64,000 bases of DNA from Candidatus Hemicellulosilyticus sp. P3 (GTDB lineage Bacteria > Bacteroidota > Bacteroidia > Bacteroidales > P3). Numbering within the stretch: position 1 is the first letter of the stretch; each line of letters begins with the position of its first letter. Positions 62,745-64,000 of this stretch are shown one piece after another. Location of the stretch: assembly GCA_001543385.1 (NCBI GenBank), contig LPNH01000007.1, positions 1 to 64,000 of the forward strand, given 5' to 3'. The notes beneath the pieces are model-generated. The model searched no databases and was not told the DNA's origin. It saw only the letters and a program-made list of their open reading frames with translations. The position numbers and the translations under genes were made by a program.

Positions 62745-63380
62745 TCAGACGAGAAGGTCGGGGAGCTGAAGTTTGGGGACGTAGTGGACACCGTCGCGTC
62801 GATAGTAGGCGCGGGGTGCGTCGGGCGAAGCGGCGACAAGTTCTATCTTCTCAATGCCCTTTCCGATGGCCAGCACCAGCAGCGGGTCAAAAGGGAGCTG
62901 AAGGGCGGCGCGGAGGGCGGACTTGTCAAAAGCTCCGACGATGAGTCCGCTGAGACCCATCGATGCGGCCTTGAGGAGCATACTCTGAGCGGCGACACCT
63001 AAGTCGAGGTCGACGAGCTTCGTTTCGCCGACAGTGGCACAAAGGACTATGAATGCCTCCGGCTCAGTGCCGGGCAGCGGAAGGTGCAATTCCGGCAGCG
63101 CCGCCCCCATCCTGACCAAAGGCAACACACGGTCGGCACCGCTGTCGCGGGTGACAAGGCGCAAGCGAAGAACCTGCTGGTTGCAAGCGGAGGGGATGCG
63201 GGTGCAGACTTCGGCAATTTGTTCAAGCTCGGAGCGGCGGACCACATAGTCTTTGAGATAACCACGGGTGCTGCGGCTGCGCAGCAGGAGTTGGTCGATA
63301 GTAGGTCCGATGCGGCGCACCTTGGTACGGCCACCGCCGAAGCACTCATCATAACGTTTTTCAAGGTAGTTGTCGGCCAT
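62745..63380 (-). CDS. Nitroreductase-family flavoprotein
   Basis: ATG 63380 (MADNYLEKRYDECFGGG) chosen over an upstream ATG at 63440. 211 residues with RSTRGY (35-40), SACNQQVLRLRLVT as the FMN-binding start, and DLDLGVAAQSMLLKAASMGLSGLIVGAF as the conserved FMN/quinone region. It would reduce nitro or quinone compounds with NAD(P)H. It follows aspS with about 60 nt spacing. Confidence 0.88.
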   Translation of the reverse strand: MADNYLEKRYDECFGGGRTKVRRIGPTIDQLLLRSRSTRGYLKDYVVRRSELEQIAEVCTRIPSACNQQVLRLRLVTRDSGADRVLPLVRMGAALPELHLPLPGTEPEAFIVLCATVGETKLVDLDLGVAAQSMLLKAASMGLSGLIVGAFDKSALRAALQLPFDPLLVLAIGKGIEKIELVAASPDAPRAYYRRDGVHYVPKLQLPDLLV

Positions 63381-63441
63381 AATTCCTGTTTTCAATAAAA
63401 CCAGCAGCGCCAGACCCGTCGGACCGGCGCTGCTCAGCACT

Positions 63442-64000
63442 TTAATTCTTTTTGTCTAATCTGATTTGCAACTCATCCAACTGCTCCTGCGAGATGGGAG
63501 ACGGACTGCCGCTCATGACATCACGGCCGCTGTTGTTCTTGGGGAAAGCGATAAAATCGCGGATGGTGTCGACCCCGCCGAAAAGCGAACAAAGCCGGTC
63601 GAACCCGAAAGCCAGACCCGCATGGGGAGGAGCTCCGTAGGTGAAAGCATCCATGAGAAATCCGAACTGGGCGTAGGCTTGCTCGTCCGAAAAACCCAGT
63701 GTATGGAACATTTGGTTCTGCAACGTGCGGTCATGGATTCGGATGGAGCCGCCGCCCACCTCCACACCGTTGATGACCATGTCGTAGGCATTGGCACGGA
63801 TATCGCCCCACCGGGTGGGGTCGGCCAACAGCGGTTCATCTTCCGGCTTAGGAGCAGTGAAGGGATGGTGCATGGCGTAGTAGCGCTGCGTCTCTTCATC
63901 CCACTCCAACAAAGGAAAGTCGACTACCCACAGCGGGGCGTAGACATCGGGGGTGCGGAGCCCCATCTGCTGCGCCATCTCAAGGCGCAACGCACAGAGC
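63442..64000 (-). CDS. aspS: Aspartyl-tRNA synthetase, C-terminal part (cut by window edge)
   Basis: The visible C-terminal 186 or so residues are open to the window edge. They contain the bacterial AspS insert end and class II motif 3: [32 protein letters not shown], and [31 protein letters not shown]. The N-terminal OB-fold and the rest of the catalytic core lie outside. Confidence 0.95.
   Translation of the reverse strand, partial: LCALRLEMAQQMGLRTPDVYAPLWVVDFPLLEWDEETQRYYAMHHPFTAPKPEDEPLLADPTRWGDIRANAYDMVINGVEVGGGSIRIHDRTLQNQMFHTLGFSDEQAYAQFGFLMDAFTYGAPPHAGLAFGFDRLCSLFGGVDTIRDFIAFPKNNSGRDVMSGSPSPISQEQLDELQIRLDKKN

Noticed and set aside
1..64000. CRISPR arrays, tRNA or rRNA genes, insertion sequences
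   Set aside because: No regularly spaced repeats, cloverleaf candidates, transposase motifs or terminal inverted repeats with target duplications were recognised by eye; a tRNA scan would settle the tRNA point.

Overview
The window looks like a chromosomal segment of a fairly GC-rich member of the Bacteroidota, most likely order Bacteroidales. The signs are repeated TAnnTTTG promoter boxes (the Bacteroidota -7 element), few Shine-Dalgarno sequences, a long YidC, a two-gene transketolase, GldF/GldG-type and DUF4340 proteins, PepSY-like and SpoIID-type envelope proteins, and a Bacteroidota-style sugar transferase. Genus cannot be fixed from sequence alone. I found no rRNA, tRNA, CRISPR array, insertion sequence, integrase or phage gene.

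Left part (1-9.9 kb, minus strand): a cut lipoprotein gene at the edge; cstA plus a secreted YD-repeat protein; then one long probable operon read leftward from about 9.88 kb: lipoprotein, transketolase N-half, a 699-residue PrsW-protease/VWA-domain fusion, transketolase C-half, DUF3784 protein, LOG-family hydrolase, Cas4/DUF2779-like nuclease and a PepSY-like lipoprotein. The fusion protein between the transketolase halves is the least ordinary gene of the window.

Central left (10-32.9 kb, mostly plus strand): yidC, nhaD, a lysozyme-like membrane protein, a Wzz-like protein and an O-antigen ligase; an OmpA-like lipoprotein on the other strand; a CLC channel with CBS domains; an M28 peptidase; a GldF-GldG fusion with a DUF4340 partner; lpxB, SpoIID-like, thioredoxin-like, ftsY, rimO and hydE; then a DUF177 gene with rpmF, closed by a strong terminator.

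Central right (33-57.2 kb, plus strand): mutB, followed by a roughly 22 kb surface polysaccharide locus. It holds a truncated phosphoglycosyl transferase, ABC exporter wzm/wzt (Wzt with a C-terminal glycan-binding domain), a nucleotidyltransferase-like protein, about ten glycosyltransferases, two NodB-like proteins, a membrane GT-C-like protein, a FemAB/GNAT-like acyltransferase, and wza/wzc (outer-membrane export protein and tyrosine autokinase) plus a small beta-barrel protein. Glycans assembled here could be joined to lipid A by the ligase encoded at 15.6-17.1 kb.

Right part (57.2-64 kb): a LysE exporter, a short PurL-like protein, the classic thrS-infC-rpmI-rplT-rplS operon on the minus strand (infC starting with AUU behind a good Shine-Dalgarno), then a nitroreductase and the 3' part of aspS, cut by the window edge.
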